Below the pieces are notes generated by a model that made no database searches, was not told where the DNA came from, and saw only the letters and a list, made by a program, of their open reading frames with translations. DNA of 64,000 nucleotides from NCBI GenBank assembly GCA_036417435.1, contig CM070916.1:21026052-21090051 (forward strand), read 5' to 3'. This DNA comes from Inia geoffrensis (taxonomy: Eukaryota; Chordata; Mammalia; Artiodactyla; Iniidae). A program made the translations under genes and the position numbers. Below, in pieces: positions 13,055-26,166 of this stretch (the first letter of the stretch is position 1; each line of letters begins with the position of its first letter).

Positions 13055-13575
13055 AGAGATGGGAGAGAATTTACTGCTTTCTTAATATCCAGCTATAGCC
13101 TGACTCTCAAAATACCTGAGATAGGAAAAAGGTGGCAAAGTAAATTATTGAGAACAGAGTTAGTTATATGGTTTTCCTAATCTGTGGGGATAAACTTCCC
13201 TCCTCCCTCTACCCCCATGATAATTTCCTGGAGTAAGTTTTTTTGGACTAACCCAATATTCAGAAAGTAGGCCCAGTATATTGAAAAAAAACCAACACAT
13301 GTTTTTACCTTCTATCTTTCATATAACCAGATCTATACAATGATCGGGAAAATGCATGAGTACACAGACAGTTTAGCGGTGGTAGCGTCGCCAATTCCAG
13401 AGAACATAAAATCCAAATTCAAAGTGATTTTGAAAAATTGTAGATGTTGCAAGTAAACAGAAAAATACTCAGCTTGAACTGTGAGTGAATGCATATGGTG
13501 ATTGATAATACCAGGCTATAGATGTATTAGATGAGGAAAGAATTGATTTTACATGCATTCATTCGACAAATACAG

Positions 13576-13850
13576 AATGGCAGTGGGCAAAGTGGATGGA
13601 CTCCAGTGTCTGGGGTCAGAGTGCCTGCGTTTGAATTCTAGCCTCATCACTTGCTATCTGAGTCATCCTTGGGGAATTTAATTGTCTCTGTGTTGCTCGG
13701 TCTTTTCATCTTTAAAATGGGGATAATGATAGCATCTAAGTTATTAGAAAAAGTCAGTAAGGCAATGTTTAATGTTTTTAAAGTAAGTAATGTTTTTCAG
13801 ATAGGTGCCAGGCACATAGTGGTTTCTATATAAGAGATTGTTAAGTAAAG
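13576..13850 (+). repeat. MIR SINE
   Basis: A near full-length forward MIR: GACTCCAGTGTCTGGGGTCA, GAATTCTAGCCTCATCACTT, then ATCTTTAAAATGGGGATAAT and GTGCCAGGCACATAGT. Confidence 0.9.
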
Positions 13851-16049
13851 TTGCGGTAGATAAATGAAAAACATTAACCTGTATGCCAATAAATTACCAC
13901 TAGTAAGCAACACATGCATATTATAATTAATGACTCCAAGAAGGCTCAAAGCATAAAATAGAGGCACCGTAAGCATAAAACAACATTCCCTGAATTGCCC
14001 AGACTTTTAAGCAGATGCTCTTTTCAGTTGTGAGTTCCTTTAGAAGTTTAGCGCCATCAGGATGAGTTGGATTGGAAAATGAGATCATATTTCTGATGCT
14101 GGAAGAAAAACTGGCATGTTTCACACTGACCTTTGATCAGAGTAACAGTCCTAACAAAGAACTTGATGCTACATGGCTCAGTGTCTTCCCAGAAGATAGA
14201 ACAAGAGAAAATAAGCAAGCACACTTTGAAGGCTTTTGGCTAGATATCTGGAAACATTTTGATACCACAAAAATTACCAAGTATTAGAATGGATTGCTGA
14301 GAGGGGCTCAAGAGTCTATTCCTTTGGAGGTCTCTGAAACAAGGACAGATAGTCTATCTGATCTGCCTGGGATGGTTTAAAATCAGGGCTGAGGGAAGAT
14401 TAATGGTACAAGCTGCCCCCTGAAGGCCTCCTCTTTCCCAAGCACTCTCTGAGAGTCGAACTTTATATATTACCCATCACAGTCCCTCATCTGTTGAGTT
14501 TGAAGAACTCCCTTTTATCCTAGAATGGAAAAGGGCACACTATTTCACAACTGTGAGTTCTGAGTAAAACTTTAATAATGTCATGATGAAACATAATGTC
14601 CTTATTACTTCTCAGTTATTTTACCAGGCAAGCTACCTGTAGATATCTTTCAACTAGAAACAGCTCTCAAGAACCTGAAATCTGAACAGCAGTTCCTTTA
14701 AATTCATGTTCCCTGGCAGACTAACAGCACATGCCGTTTCTCAAGCAAACCAGTAAAAGTCCAAACAAGGCAAAAGATGGAAAGTAGTTGAAGGGAAGGA
14801 TAACCACGATATACTAGATAATTAAAAGTAAATGGTATCAGGAAGGAGGGAAGAGAGGAAGAGTGTGTTCATTTAATAACAGGACACCTAAGCGATCATT
14901 CCAACAGCAATAGGTAGCACTGAGTAAAGTTTACCTTGAAAAAATCTTGGTCCTTAATATACAGTTATCTTTCAATTCATTTCTTTTCCTATCAGATGTG
15001 CCTCTGACCCCCCAGTGACCTATAGCTTGAGTATTTCCACTGGCACAAAGGACAGGAGGGTTTAGGCAAACTCAACAGTGCCCTTAGTCCTAGAAAGTGA
15101 TTTTAACAAAAGTGCACACATTTTAGAAATTCATAGCTGATTAGCAAGCACTGTAATTGTCAAGGGGTGGAGAAAAAAGGGGAAAAAAACCCTCTGTAGT
15201 TAAAACTCTACCGAAGGATTTATCTCAACCACTGGCAATGTTTCAGGAAAGTCAGTGGGGCCTACAGAAATCATACACACCGAAAACCTTCCCTCTGATA
15301 TGAAGGAGATTTGCCTCTGGTAAGGATGAACTGTAGTCTGCTGAAAGTCCCATTATCCACTAAAGAATACTGAAGCAATTTAAAAATACTTAACTCTTTT
15401 CTTCTTTGAGATATCTTATCTGAAATCATGTTGGGAAATATGTGTGTTTAAAAGACAGTTTGAAAAAGCCCAGATGAGAGGAGAAAAAGTTCCATACTCT
15501 AAACCTTTAAAAAGTTGAATTCCCTGAGATGGGGGGAGGGGAAAAAAGCAAAGCTGATCCTTATCAATTAATTAAAAAGAATGAAATAACAGTAGACAAA
15601 GGGGAAGGAGAGTTAAGAAACTTAAGGAGCTGCGGGGGCAGTCGCTGTCTATTCACTGATTAACAAATTAAGGAGCTCTGGAAAAGGGAGAAGAAGTGAC
15701 AGGGAAAGAAAAGTGGTCTTATAATTCACCACGGGTTCCGCCTCCGACTCACCAGAGGCTGCCTATGTCTGGCTCAGAATTAAAAAAGGCTCCCTGTATA
15801 TAATGCTCTGCGCTGTTAGCGTGGTGTGTAAGCTTTTTTTTTTTCCAATGCCTGTATTTCTAGAAATGTGCTCATTCCGGTGTGAGTAGAAAATCCCACT
15901 TGTAGAGTTTGTGGATCAACCGCAATAAAACAGCAATCCCACTACGTATCGAAACCGTGATGTTTTAAGATCTCTGCAAAAATGCTTTCCCTCCAGCGTC
16001 CAGTTCTTTGGCAAAACGCAGACAGGCTGGTGGAAATCCAGCGTTTTGA
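13851..16049. other. Intron 1 sequence between MIR and CpG island
   Basis: No repeat family was recognised. The last 500 bp approach the CpG island and contain a plus-strand TATATAA motif at 15797-15803. Open frames here are short and unsupported. Confidence 0.35.
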
Positions 16050-16898
16050 CTCGACCCTCCGAGGACCCTGAGGACTCCAACTGCCGGGTCTGAGCAGCCC
16101 GCGCCCCCGGAGCATCTCCTGGCCTCTCTCGCAGCCACAGGATTACCTCTCCCCAACACGTTTCATTCACCGAGCCCCCGACAAGCTCGGGTTCGGTTGG
16201 AGCTAAGAGCCGGAAAACACGCACCCAGGCTGCCGCGCAAGTTGTCGGAGGGGCTCTCGGTGGAGGAATGCTGGTGGCCGGGCACGCGGGGGACGCGGGG
16301 TCCCGGGAGCCCGGGACGAATCCACCAACGAGCCACCCGCTTAAGTTGACTCGGCTTCCCAGAACGGGCGGCCGAGGCCGCGCTCAGGACGGGGCGCGGC
16401 GCCGGCTGGCCGGGGTGTCCCCGAACCGCGAGTGACCAGCCGCAAGCGGGGAAACACTGAGGAACCGTAACGGGAAAGCCCGCCCCAAATCTCAAACAGG
16501 CAGCCCACGAACTCCCCAGACCAGCCCGGAACCGCCGACGTCGGAGGCCGAGTCCCCCGATGGGGTTCCCCCGCCACACACACAAGCCTCTCCCGCCCGC
16601 GGCCCTGGCGCCGGACGCTCTGCCTCCCCGAAGATCAGGAGAAGGGACCGAGGGGCGAAGGGAGCCCTCCGCGTCTCTCCACCGCCCCCGCTGGCGCGAG
16701 GGCGGGAGCGGAGAAGGCGCCACTCAGACTGTGGCGCTGGGCAAACTGCGGCCGCAGTTCTTCCAAGTTTGCCTGAGCGAGCGGCGCGGGGTGGGCGCCC
16801 CGCTCGGCGATCTGCCCTCGCGCCGCGGCCGCCCCGGAGGGTGCCGGGCTTCCCGGCCCGCGCGGCCGGGGCCAACGATGAAGGGGGCGCGAGGGCGC

Positions 16899-16925
16899 GG
16901 GAGGAAGGGAGGGAGGGAAGGAGGG
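16899..16925 (+). other. G-rich tract with quadruplex potential
   Basis: Several GGG runs separated by one to four bases occur on the plus strand within the CpG island, about 230 bp inside GPC6 intron 1. Four or more runs are available, enough to satisfy the usual G-quadruplex pattern. The plus strand is the template strand for GPC6. Confidence 0.45.
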
Positions 16926-17063
16926 CGCTCCCGCTTGTGCACACAATGAGGCAGCCGAGACGCACACCTTCCCCGCGGACGAAGCCGCGGGAGCATCCGC
17001 CGCCCCGCACAGAAGCGCGGCGGCCGGGAAAGCCCCGACAGAAAAGTGAACACCAACAACTCA

Positions 17064-17470
<407 letters not shown>

Positions 17471-17491
17471 TCTGGACTATGCTCAGCAAAC

Positions 17492-17498
17492 TTTTATA
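17492..17498 (-). promoter_or_regulatory. GPC6: Candidate TATA box upstream of GPC6
   Basis: The minus strand reads CATATAAAAG here, a good TATAAAA match in otherwise GC-rich surroundings. A TATA-directed start would fall about 25-30 bp downstream, near 17465, leaving a 5' UTR of roughly 150 nt before the ATG at 17315. Glypican promoters are usually CpG-type with dispersed starts, so this may be only one of several starts or may be unused. Confidence 0.4.
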
Positions 17499-17820
17499 TG
17501 CCTGATGGAGGATGGCAAGCCAACCAGGGCTGGCTGGGAAAGCACCCGCCTTGCTCCTCTGGCCCCCCAGACCGAAAACGGTACAATAAAAACGAGAAAG
17601 AGGAGGAAAAGAAATGTTCAGAAAACCACCATGGGGGTTGAGAGCTAAGATCCGAGTTCCGAGTCGCAGAATTATCTAGCGCGCGGCGAGCTCGGCTCGC
17701 GGGAGTGTGCGGCGAAGGTGGGGACGCGCGCCGGCTCTCCCGGGAGGGAGATGGACAGGCGACCGCGGGGGTGTGCGCGCGCGAGTGTGTGTCGGTGTGA
17801 GCGCGGGGTTCTTGGGGCTG

Positions 17821-18518
17821 CGTGTGCGTGGAGGTATGTGTTGGGGATATACGGGATCTAGGGGAAACCTCAGCTTCACACAGGCTGAAGGAGCCTGTGA
17901 GAGTCCTCCTGAAATAGGAAGAGAGAAATCCTGGAGACAGACACGGGAGGCAAGAGGGAAGGAAAAAGGAGGGGCGGGAGAGAAACGTGCTACACATTGC
18001 ACTGCCGAAATTCAGAGGCAGAGTCGAAGGCAAAACCTGGACTGGATTTCTTTCTACCCGGCAGAAGAAGGGAGGGGGAAAAAAGGGAAAGGTTCCTATT
18101 TTCTCATTCCCTGAACATCCTTCATGCTGATCCGAAATGCTACCTTTAAATGCCATAACAAAGTCATCTAGACACAAAAAGCATTTTGCAGTCATTAACT
18201 TAGGTTAGTAAACTATATTTTTGTGGACGTAAAGGACAACACAATTCCAATTGTTGCTCTATTCACGACCTACTGAAACCCCAAGGCAATGTAGAAATGA
18301 ACAATTATAGGGGAAACGCAAATAGCAGGGCACAGTCACTACTCTAATTGCTGGTCTCATTTCTCTTTGACTTTGTTTTTATTTTGTAAAGGCAGTTCAG
18401 GCACACATTAGAGACCAGTAGTTTTTCTTATTTTCAGATTTTGGGTTCTGGACTCAAAAATGTCCCCCTTTTAAACTTCAAATATTACATACTCTTGGAT
18501 CAAAAATCATGATCTTAT
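17821..18518. other. Upstream flank of the GPC6 CpG island
   Basis: Purine-rich then AT-rich sequence without a recognised element. On the minus strand a 233-codon open frame (17494-18195) runs through the GC-rich part, but it is low-complexity, rich in Ser, Pro and His, and resembles nothing known. It may include distal GPC6 promoter or leader sequence. Confidence 0.35.
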
Positions 18519-18725
18519 GGGCTTCCCTGGTGGCGCAGTGGTTGAGAGTCTGCCTGCTGATGCAGGGGACATGGGTTCGTGCCCCGGTCTGGGAAGATCC
18601 CACATGCCGCGGAGCGGGTGGGCCCGTGGGGCCATGGTCGCTGAGCCTGCGCGTCCGGAGCCTGTGCTCCGCAACGAGAGAGGCCACAGCAGTGAGAGGC
18701 CCGCGTACCGCAAAAAAAAAAAAAA
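18519..18725 (+). mobile_element. Young CHR-2 SINE close to the GPC6 promoter
   Basis: Full-length forward copy with an uninterrupted A-tail and an exact 16-bp target duplication, AAAAATCATGATCTTA (18502-18517 and 18721-18736, overlapping the tail). It shares the variants GAGAGTCTGCCTGCTGATGC and CCACAGCAGTG with the copy at 50261, suggesting one younger subfamily. It sits about 1.2 kb upstream of the GPC6 ATG. Confidence 0.95.
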
Positions 18726-18736
18726 TCATGATCTTA

Positions 18737-20670
18737 GGTGTCTAGTGTGTGGAGGAACAGGAAAGCTAAAGAGAAGAAGCAAAGAAGCAATGAGAAAATG
18801 AGAGAGCAGGGGTCTTTGGGGTACATGAAGGAAGATATTGGGGAGGGAAGTGAGGTCTTCCTTCCCTCTCTTCAAATACTCACATACTAGACTTACTGTT
18901 TTCTTCCAAGTTAACAGAACTCTCAAGTGGAGAATCAATTCACTTATTTCTTCCTGTCTTATACTCAAGTTCTGTGAAATGGGATAAATATGAAAATTCT
19001 TATCAATCTTCTTATGTTAATGAACTCTGATAGGCAGAAATATGTGTTGAAACCCAAAGCTCATGCAACTACTGGGGTAGTTAAATCCAAGGCCAAAAAA
19101 ATTAATTAATAAATGAATGTTTAAAAGGTGATGTTTACTTGTGTGGCTGTATGTATTTAGGTCCGCACATTATTCAGAAATAACTTGGGTAATGTCCAGC
19201 TTTTTGGAGCTTACCTATAAAGCTATGTTTTTCAGATGACAGCTATTAATGACCAGAATGACTCATGAAATTTGTCATTCTGTTTGTTATCACCATCACA
19301 GTCGTAATCATCTTCATCATCATTACAACACATTAGGTACCTCTTCATCCTCTCTTTGATTAATTCCTTCTCTTTTACTCCACCAAAAAGGCTCCTGAGT
19401 TTAAGATCCAACCTGACTGAAACTAAGGAAATGCTTAAAAATGAGGTTCTCTTATTTACAATTTGATTTTTTCTTCTTGAAAACTCCATAGCTAAATATA
19501 TCTTTCTGAAAACAACACTCACATATTTTTTCTCTTAAAATTTTAGCACAATGTTTGCCTTCGTGATATTGTACTAACTGGCAGAATTTAAGTGACTGCA
19601 CTTATTTCCCTCAAAGTCAACTCAAGATGAGAACAAAATATACTCTAGTGTCTTTGTGGACAAAGGATAAATTGGGTAGGATTAGGAATTGCTATAGCCA
19701 AGTCATTATTTCTATGATATTTGACATGACCTTCAACCTTCTGTTTCTGTCAGAGCCAGGTGGTGGGCATTTCACACTCCAGAGGAAGAGGGTAAATACA
19801 CACATAATTAATTTATCCTCTCTTCTCGCACTGGGACTCATTGTAATTTATCCTTACTCTAGCAGTATATAGCAAATAATACAATAGAAAGGACACGAAG
19901 TGGAGGAAGAATAGGTAAAAACATAGTATATACATTTTAAATTATTTGAAAATCAATCATGAAGTATTTAATGAGCATTCCATGCAACTGTACAACACTA
20001 GGTCATTGTACGTAGCTCCTACACTTGTACCAAGGCTAGTATGGAAAAAATTATAACTTAATCAGATGTAGATTAGTTTAATCCCATCAGGAGGGTGAAA
20101 CAGTTTAAGGTAAGTTTGTAAATTCCAATCAGACCAAAGAATTAAGTAACTTGCTTTACTGGTGCTCTCAAACCCTGTGTAGTCCACTCACTGAGTAGTG
20201 AAGTGGTATAAGAAATAAAGTCAAACTCTCCAGCTAAGGGCAACCGCAGAGCCTAGATGAGGTATTGGAATGAGACTTGAAGGTCATGGACGTTTATAGA
20301 AGAGGCCTAACTAGAAAGATGAGAACTCATATTAAGGAGAAGTTGGTGTTTGATTTAGATAGGAAAAAGAAGGTTAGCTGAAGGACTTAAACCCTGGCAG
20401 TAATGTTTATATTGTACGTAATAGGGAAAAAAGTTAGAACATGAAGAACATCAAACCAAAGGAAGTAAGCACATAGAAGCCAGAGAAAGGTAAGTAGAAG
20501 AAACACATAGAACTCTGCCACAATGATCAAGATTTCAGGTGACTGAGACCAGAATAGGAAGATAGTAAATGGAAAGATGGTGAAGATAAATTTTGCAGAA
20601 AAGATTAGGATGATTTGGTCCTTGGTTCAATACACACAAAAACTTATTAAAAAGTTATTTTAAAATTGTT
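18737..20670. other. Intergenic sequence, nothing recognised
   Basis: AT-rich DNA without a repeat or gene that I recognise. Short open frames (for example 19232-19522 minus, with an Asp-rich stretch) have no supporting features. Confidence 0.35.
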
Positions 20671-20671
20671 A

Positions 20672-21187
20672 GTCTATATACAGTGAAATATTACTCAGCC
20701 ATTAAAAGAAACGAAATTGAGTTATTTGCAGTGAGGTGGATGGACCTAGAGACTGTCATACAGAGTGAAGTCAGAAAAAGAAAAACAAATACCATGTGCT
20801 AACATATATGGAATCTTAAAAAAAAGAAAAAAAAATGGTTCTGAAGTACCTAGGGGCAGGACAGGAAAAAAGACACAGATGTAGAGAATGGACCTGAGGA
20901 CATGGGGAGGGGGAAGGGTAAGCTGGGACGAAGTGAGAGAGTGGCATGGACATATAGACACTACCAAATGTAAAACAGATAGCTAGTGGGAAGCAGCCAC
21001 ATAGCACAGGGAGATCAGCTCGGTGCTTTGTGACCACCTCGAGGGATGGGATAAGGAGGGTGGGAGGGAGACGCAAGAAGGAGGGGATATGGGGATATAT
21101 GTATATGTATAGCTGATTCACTTTGTTATAAAGCAGAAACTAACCACTGTAAAGCAATTATACTCCAATAAAGATGTTAAAAAAATC
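20672..21187 (+). mobile_element. L1 3' end, 5'-truncated
   Basis: The segment begins in the last part of L1 ORF2 (AAATATTACTCAGCCATTAA, TGGATGGACCTAGAGACTGT). It continues through the cetartiodactyl-type 3' UTR (GGGAAGCAGCCACATAGCAC, GATCAGCTCGGTGCTTTGTG) to CCAATAAAGATGTTAAAAAA. The reading frame is too short and broken to code. The 3' UTR is of the same type as in the copy at 62.95 kb. Confidence 0.92.
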
Positions 21188-21189
21188 TT

Positions 21190-24100
21190 TTTTAAGTTGT
21201 AAATCTTGGGAAAATATGGTATATCTCCTATGACATAAGACTCCTGTTTATACATCACTTTCACATCCCAGCTGTTTTTACACAACTCCTTCTGGGCATA
21301 AGATGAATGGAGCCTAAGAGACTTTAAGATATGGAGAGAAAAAGACTGGTCTAAAGGAGCCGCCATAGCTGATAGGTAAGCAGAGCCGCCCCTGTCAGTT
21401 GCCCACTCCATGGAATCACAATTGGTAAAGCCAAGTCAGGGCAATTTCTTTCCCTTTTCCATTATAGTGTAGGGGTGGGCGTAATACCCATTTTTGACCA
21501 ATGAGATATAAGGAAAAGATTTCTGAGAAAAACATTTTTCCTGATTAAAGGCAAGAATAGGAGCAGAAAGGTCTTTTTGCCTTTGCCTCCTGTCTTCTTA
21601 GAGCTAGTTGGCCATCTTGTGAGTAGGAGAAAAGACATTGCCAAGAGACAGAATGACAGAACAGAGGATGGAAAGAGCCTAGATCCTTGATTCCTGTTTG
21701 AGTCACAAAATCAGCCCTGGGACCGCCAACCTCTTAACTTCTTGTTAAATAATTCATAAATATCCTGTAGTTTACGCCACTGTCATTTGGTTACTCTGCT
21801 GTTTACAAATGAAAGCAAAATTAATGTATATAGCAACCTAAAGGAAGAACAAAGGAAGTGAAGGCAACAGACAGGGGTTAGTTGCAAATATAAGAAGCAA
21901 ACAAAAATGAGGTGCCATCATGGAATCCAAGTTAGAAGACTTTCAAACATGAAGCAAATCCCAGAGGATGTCAAAGCCAAGGAAGATGGAGAAAATGGTC
22001 CTTGGACGATGATAAAGAGGCTTACTGGAAACTGCAACAGAAATATTTTAGTAAAGTAATGGGGTAGATGCCATACCACATTGAATTGTATATGAAGTAG
22101 GTCGAGAGAACACTGAAACATCATGTATAACTGATTACCACCGTGTGGCAACTCTATGTGGAAGCGGGAAGGGGTAGCCAGGGAGTGCTTTCTCGGGGAA
22201 GCTCCTAAGGCTACAGGCAAGAATAGGAGACTAGACATAGAAAGAGATTGAAATTCAATATATTATTTGGTAGGTTGATTTTAAATATTCCTCTTTCTTA
22301 TCTGCATTCTATAAGCTTTGTACAGTAAATGTGAGTTCTTTTTATGATGAGAAAGATATTGTCTTGCAATGAACATGTCACGCTTTTAACAAATGCAGAT
22401 GATGATAATATTGGTGCCATGTTTTACAAAGTAAAGGTATCTTACCATTATCTCATATATGTAAAACAAATGGGCGTATATACTTCTTACAAAAAGATAA
22501 CAACTTTGTGGTATGAAATTTTTGTTGTTGATAATCTTTTTTAAAAGCCATGAATCAAAAGACAAAAAGAAGGCAATTACACAAGTTCCTATTCATTTGC
22601 TCAGTTATACCAATTCATGAATGCAAAGCTGGATGAATTCTAAGTTTTGTTTTCTTTTCTTTGTGTGTTTAGATCAAGTAGGACAAATAAGTTCAAATGA
22701 AATCTTATGAAAACAAGAGAATGGACTTCAAGTGTCTATTACACGTCTCAGCTTGGCACAAATCAAAATCGCTTTTTTAACCTGCCTCTTGAAAAACAAG
22801 GGCCTGTAATGAAAAAGCAGTCAGAAATTTAACAACAGTAGCTCTTCCAGGTGCCTGGATAATAGGAAGGTTGCTGAGTTACAGAGAAAGAAAGGTAAAC
22901 TTAGGTGAATAATGACCAGAAGTGGTAAAAATAATTTTTCATTTTTCTTATCAAGTTTTATACCAAACCAAATCCTATTAGTCCATTTAACATTTATCGA
23001 GCCTTAAGAATTTACCTAGGACTAATACAAACCCATTAAAATTACACCTTTAGGGCAGCTGAGAACCAGGTATGTTGCTAATGATCTCTTGGGGTAAGCC
23101 AAACACAAAGGGACCACAGATTTTTCTTGTCTTGCAGTAGTAGTCTAAGGCTCTGAAGCCAGAGCTATTTAGCTTCAGAGGAGAGAATCGTGTGATCTGC
23201 TTCGTCAGATTTTTGCCTAATAGTTATGTCAGAGTTTAGCAAAGAGAATTGAAAGAGCTCTAATTATTTAATTATATTTAGTTTTCATCTATGTATGCTG
23301 GAAATGTAAACAATGATGAAAGTTTCCATGTATTCTTAAGCACTACTCATATTTACTTGAAATATTATTAACAGTCATCAAGAAGGTATAAATAGAAAAT
23401 ATGTTAAAGCATAACAATGATTTATACTCTATTTAAAATTTTTCATATTTATTAGTGATCCAGAAATCTACTCTCCGTTGATTGTGAGTTTCATGCCTAG
23501 AAATACATCTTAAGCTATTAAGTACATTTAAATATTAAGTAACAAAATATTTTTAAAAAATCGGTGTTAAGACCTCTTTCTGCCTTGGAACAATCTTGGG
23601 AAATGGCATACTAGCTAAGCATCATTTTAGACCATCATTAGAAAAGCTTATTATACATAAGAGAGTTTCGTTCTGACTTTATGGCTCACAATATTAATAG
23701 ATGCCTTCAACGATGTCATTATTTAAAGCTCATGTGTTTTTGAAGCGTTTCCAAATCAGATATGTAAATGTAAAAGTGACACACATGAAAATCCTATTGC
23801 AGATTAATAAACTTGCATTTTTGTAGTTCATAAAAGAAGATCATTTAACCTTGTCTTGTTATAAATTCAGATATTAATGTTATGAGAGATGATTCTGTAG
23901 CTAAGCAGTAATTTTACATCCCTAGATTATTGGAACCATACATCTTGGCAGTCATTACTCTAGTTCTTCTGCTTTTGTGAAAGATGAATGGAGCTTTGTG
24001 TAGTTTTCAGATCATCTGGCACCATAAACAATGACATTCCTTAAGGCAAATGGATGACAACACAGGCTAATTTGACAGAGGATAGCTCTCCTTGCTAACT

Positions 24101-26166
24101 TTCATCAATGGAATGCCTTAATTCTCTATATTAAAATGGTTTCTCAAATTTTAAAAGCTCTGAGTTAATTAACTATCATTAATTATTTCAGCATTAAATA
24201 AGCAGTATGTCAGACTTGGTTTTTGGGAAAAAACTGATATGAACCCATAGAATACTGCTGTTATTAACTATTTTACTACATAGAGGTCTCTGCTCTTAAC
24301 TTCAGCTTAGAAGGGCCCTGCTCTGAAGGAACAGGAAGATAATTTTCTGATTAGGCTTTTTTTTTAACCTAATATTTCTACATAAGTAGAGGATGAAAAC
24401 AAACAAAAAGTTACTTAAATAAATTAGGAAAATTCTTCGATTGACTGGAGTCAGAAGAAATCCAAAGAAATTTTAAAAGACTTTAATGTTATTAAACTTT
24501 GCTATTGATGATCGTACTTTGATATCAAGTTACTTTTAATAATGGAAGGCAATCTGAATATTCTAAAATTTAATAATCAACATATTCATAGCTTTTAATT
24601 TGGAGAGTTTTCTAATAACATCTAATTATAATGATTAAATTCATTCAAGCTTGTTGTAAGTTAGCATAGATACTAGAAAGGAAAAAAGGAAGTGAAAAAT
24701 TTGAATAGGTTCTTCTGCATCTACTGGTATGTTCAAGTCAATAAAACTTCTTTGTTAAGTGTCACACCTTAAAGCAGTATTATTTTTTCTGTAGAAAGCA
24801 GGTGAAGGAGGTTAGAGACAACATTTTCTTAAGGCCAAGTAGAACAGTTAACTCTTCTCTCTTGAGGGGCTATAGTCACACAGATCTCAGCTAGAAACTA
24901 TACAAAGACTATTGGTCATAAGAAAAAAAGGGGCGGAGTCAACAGCCAGGTTGTATTCGTATATGACTCTACAAAGAAAAACTCTGTCTTAATAGAACCA
25001 GTAAATAGTGTCAATCCGGTAGCATATCAATAACTTCATTGATACATTTTACTTGATCATTTGACAAAGATTATGATCATGTTATTTAAAGGCTTCACTT
25101 GAAGAAGCCAGGCTAATTCCTTAAAAAAAAAAAAAAACTGATTCAATTATAGCAAATGTCATCTCTTCTGCAAGTTACAAGGGCATTGTTTTCAATAATG
25201 ATTCTTATTTATATAGGTTTTCAAACTCTACCGATTCACCTTCATGGTTGGAATGAATATACATGGACATCAGAAGTACAAAGGAAATTTATTTCCTCAA
25301 CTTAGTCATTGCTCTGAATAATAAGTAAACGAATTTATCAATAAAATATGCTCCCTATCAAGCAGGAAAACAGCTTCTCGGTGTGTCCAGAAAAACCCTC
25401 TAACATATTCTCTGTCAATGCTAACATTTTCATTAAGAATTTTATGATTAAGTGTTCTTTTTAGTTCCGATTAAAATGTTCACAGGTGTACTCTCCTCAC
25501 CCACATAGAGCAAAGTTTTCTAACCAGTTTATGGCTACACTACACCCCAACTTTGTCGCATTTTAAAAGATCACTAAACATTAAGGAAAAGAGTCATAAA
25601 TCATAAGGTTTACAGCCTGCATAACAAATACAAATGAGCAATAAATTTTAGATGTATGCTTAAGAAAATAGCACTGATCATGATATATGTCGTTTATTGG
25701 TAAGTCAAAGTCTAGACAAACTTAATTCCACTGAATGTATATAAAACATTTATGGCCAACATCCTCCATTTTTTTTTTTTCAGCCACAAACAAGCAGAAG
25801 ATATTTAGTTTCATATAAAACATCACCATTTTTTAAAGAAGAATATGGTCTTATTTGTCTTCATAGCCTGAATTCACTTCCAAGCAATCATTTCTAACAC
25901 TCACCTCTGTATTAACTTCACACATTTTGTTACATTTCAGGGGGATATAATTAAATATTTGGGATGGAGTAAACCTAGTGTATTTTTTACATTACTTGGA
26001 GAAAAGAAGAAGTCTGACTTTGGAAGCTCCATCCACTAACGATCTGTTTCCAGGGAGGTGTCTGAAGCAAGCAGAGAAGCACGTAGCAATACTCTTTCAG
26101 TTTTCTCCTATGTTCATCCGCAGTTATAGTCAATCAATGTTGAGGACATTACTAAGCAATCCAGTG
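21190..26166. other. Long repeat-poor AT-rich intergenic stretch
   Basis: Almost 5 kb in which no repeat family was recognised, apart from possible very old L1-like remnants near 21.9-22.2 kb. Open frames are all short. Clusters of TAAT-type words occur (for example 24161-24200). Long repeat-poor intervals near developmental genes can hold conserved non-coding elements, but conservation cannot be judged from one sequence. Confidence 0.35.

Noticed and set aside
17494..18195. 233-codon minus-strand frame upstream of GPC6
   Set aside because: Low-complexity Ser/Pro/His-rich translation without a domain, lying in probable promoter sequence and ending in the TATA-like region.
20816..21121. Minus-strand frame of 101 codons with Pro-rich composition
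   Set aside because: Antisense of the L1 3' UTR; a matching frame occurs in the L1 copy at 63.6-63.8 kb.
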